In this document: positions 62,478 to 64,000 of the stretch, piece by piece
How the letters are laid out: each line of letters begins with the position of its first letter
Numbering within the stretch: the first letter of the stretch is position 1
Assembly: GCA_910575695.1 (NCBI GenBank)
Contig: CAJTGJ010000016.1
Span: forward strand, 1 to 64,000
Origin: Oscillospiraceae bacterium
Lineage (GTDB): Bacteria > Bacillota > Clostridia > Oscillospirales > Oscillospiraceae
Direction of reading: 5' to 3'
Length of the DNA stretch: 64,000 nt
The notes under the pieces: model-generated
What the model saw: only the letters and a program-made list of their open reading frames with translations
The model's database searches: none
Told to the model about the DNA's origin: nothing
Position numbers and translations under genes: made by a program

Positions 62478-63404
62478 ATGACGGAAAATACAGCGGTACT
62501 GGCCGCTTACGGCCTGCAAAAGGCGTATGGTTCCTGCATGGCCCTGGACGGCGCAGCCATGATGGTGCGCCGGGGGGATATCTACGGCCTGGTGGGCCGC
62601 AACGGGGCGGGGAAGACCACCCTGATGCGGCTGGCCACCGGGCAGTCCTTCCCCACCGGGGGCGAGCTGGAGCTGTTCGGCGCGTCGGGGAAGGCCATGC
62701 GCCCCCAGCGGGCCCGCACCGGGGCCATGATCGAGATCCCCTCCTTCTCCCCCTTCCTGTCCGCCCGGGAGAACCTGGAGTATTACCGCCTCCAGCGGGG
62801 CATCCCCGGACGGCACGCGGTAAACGAAGTGCTGGAGCTGGTGAACCTGGCGGGTACGGGGAATAAGAAATTCAAGGCGTTCTCCCTGGGCATGAAGCAG
62901 CGGCTGGGGCTGGCCCTGGCCCTGATGAACCACCCGGATTTCCTGATCCTGGACGAGCCCATCAACGGCCTGGATCCGGAGGGGGTGGCGGAATTCCGGC
63001 AGATCCTGCGCTCCCTCAACCAGGAGCGGCAGACCACCATCCTCATCTCCAGCCATATCCTGTCCGAGCTGTCCAGCATCGCCACCCGGTACGGCTTCAT
63101 GGAGCAGGGCAGGCTGCTGGAGGAGATCTCCGCGGAAGCCCTCCACGACAAGTGCCGCACCTGCCTGCGGCTGGAGGTGGACGACGCCCCCAAGGCCGCC
63201 GCCGTCCTGCAAAGCCAGCTGGGCACCGACAAATTTGAGGTGCTCCCCGGCAATGTGGTACAGCTCTACGACTGCCTGGACGACCCCAAGCGGGCGTCCT
63301 ATGCCCTGGCCCAGAACGGCGTGGCCCTGCTGGCCATGGAGCAGAAGGGCGCGGATCTGGAGGCTTATTTCCTGAACCTGATCGGGGGTGGGCATTATGC
63401 TTAA
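62478..63404 (+). CDS. ABC transporter ATP-binding protein (bacitracin/lantibiotic-export type)
   Basis: A 308-residue BcrA-like ATPase. Walker A GRNGAGKTTLMRLATG (about 38-53), Q-loop region PSFSPFLSARENL, ABC signature FSLGMKQRLGLALAL (about 135-149), Walker B FLILDEPINGLDP and the H-loop ISSHILSEL. It powers the permease encoded by the next gene, whose start overlaps its end by 8 bases. Likely exports a peptide or confers resistance to one, under the preceding regulator. Confidence 0.94.
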   Translation: MTENTAVLAAYGLQKAYGSCMALDGAAMMVRRGDIYGLVGRNGAGKTTLMRLATGQSFPTGGELELFGASGKAMRPQRARTGAMIEIPSFSPFLSARENLEYYRLQRGIPGRHAVNEVLELVNLAGTGNKKFKAFSLGMKQRLGLALALMNHPDFLILDEPINGLDPEGVAEFRQILRSLNQERQTTILISSHILSELSSIATRYGFMEQGRLLEEISAEALHDKCRTCLRLEVDDAPKAAAVLQSQLGTDKFEVLPGNVVQLYDCLDDPKRASYALAQNGVALLAMEQKGADLEAYFLNLIGGGHYA

Positions 63405-64000
63405 CTACATCCAGGCGGAGGTTTACAAGGCGTTCCACCGGAAGTACGCCTATATCGCCCTGGGCGTCCTGCTGCTGCTGGAGGGGCTGCTGGCGGCGGG
63501 CAACGCGTTCCACAACAGCCACGGCATGACCACCTACTTCGGCGAGTGCATCGTTATCATCACGGAATTCGGCGTCATCGGCTTCTGTGTCTGCCTGCTC
63601 ACCGGGGACATTGTGTTCGCGGGGCAGTACAAAAATTCCACCCTGAAAAACGAGGTGTCCTTCGGCCTGAGCCGCACCCGGATCTATCTGGGCAAGCTGC
63701 TTGCCCAGACCCTGCTGTCGGTGCTCTATTTAGTGGTGATGATGGGCTTTTTCATTGCCGCGTCCGCCGTGACCCTGCCCCACAGTATGAGCATCTATTT
63801 CAACGACGCCTTTTCCCTGGTCATCATCGGCTATTACCTGGCCTGCGGCATCCCCCTGTGGATTGGGGCCCAGGCGGCGCTGTGTATGTGCCTGTTCCTG
63901 ATCAACAGCGATATGGTGGCCTCCTTTTCCTATATATTCCTTGTGTTCATGCTGGATTCCACAATCCAGCTGGCAGGTATGCTGATGGGCAGCACCCCGG
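63397..64000 (+). CDS. ABC-2 type transporter permease (partial, runs off the window)
   Basis: The first 201 residues of a membrane permease beginning MLNYIQAEVYKAFHRKYAYI, with a charged N-terminal amphipathic start and at least five hydrophobic segments before the window ends without a stop. KNEVSFGLSRTRIYLGKLL is the coupling-helix-like stretch common to ABC-2 permeases. It is translationally coupled to the ATPase gene. The gene continues beyond position 64000. Confidence 0.9.
   Translation, partial: MLNYIQAEVYKAFHRKYAYIALGVLLLLEGLLAAGNAFHNSHGMTTYFGECIVIITEFGVIGFCVCLLTGDIVFAGQYKNSTLKNEVSFGLSRTRIYLGKLLAQTLLSVLYLVVMMGFFIAASAVTLPHSMSIYFNDAFSLVIIGYYLACGIPLWIGAQAALCMCLFLINSDMVASFSYIFLVFMLDSTIQLAGMLMGSTP

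Overview
The window looks like a chromosomal segment of a GC-rich, strictly anaerobic, motile Bacillota. The best fit is the Oscillospiraceae group around Flavonifractor, Lawsonibacter and Intestinimonas. This rests on Firmicutes-type ribosome binding sites (AGGAGG), the murB-rapZ-yvcK-whiA cluster, S-layer homology (SLH) domains, AgrA/LytTR-type regulators, a sodium-pumping decarboxylase, a 2x[4Fe-4S] ferredoxin and a Clostridia-style flagellin. The genus is an inference. Both ends cut through genes.

Layout. 1-12.5 kb: a surface SLH/GH5 glycosidase, a MATE exporter, an unusual LytTR regulator, uridine phosphorylase, small membrane proteins with a Cro-type regulator, a CPBP protease, a sirtuin, a YgjV-like protein and an SLH beta-propeller protein. 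12.8-23.6 kb: a LytTR regulator with its GHKL kinase, two GH3 glycosidases of opposite domain order, a GtrA-like protein, an XRE/DUF3796-like pair, a third LytTR regulator whose kinase is reduced to 13 codons, and tRNA-Thr(CGU). 23.7-33.7 kb (minus strand): cardiolipin synthase, dnaE, a zinc-ribbon protein, whiA, yvcK, rapZ, murB and a Cys-rich conserved protein. 35-40.9 kb (minus strand): a Na+-translocating oxaloacetate/carboxylate decarboxylase (four subunits), PEP carboxykinase and a small ferredoxin. 41-53 kb: an N-domain-less Clp ATPase, flagellin under a likely sigma-D promoter, then a six-gene operon for phosphonate synthesis and probable transfer. 53.4-64 kb: a PAS hybrid histidine kinase, two flavin reductases divergent from an HxlR regulator, a CBS-type Mn pyrophosphatase, an Fe-S aldo/keto reductase, a lipoprotein, and a response regulator followed by an ABC exporter cut by the window end.

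The most interesting system is the operon at 45729-52984, directly behind flagellin. It encodes a sulfotransferase-fold protein, an APS-kinase-like protein, a cytidylyltransferase-PEP mutase fusion, a radical SAM-cytidylyltransferase fusion, phosphonopyruvate decarboxylase and a PHP-domain phosphatase. My reading (inference) is that a phosphonate is made from PEP, activated with CTP, 3'-phosphorylated into a PAPS-like donor and transferred by the sulfotransferase-fold enzyme, possibly to flagellin or a surface glycan. The PHP enzyme would then recycle the 3',5'-bisphosphonucleotide. The parts are familiar; the combination is one I do not recognise as described.

Limits: domain calls, membrane segments and promoters were read by eye, without searches or structure prediction.
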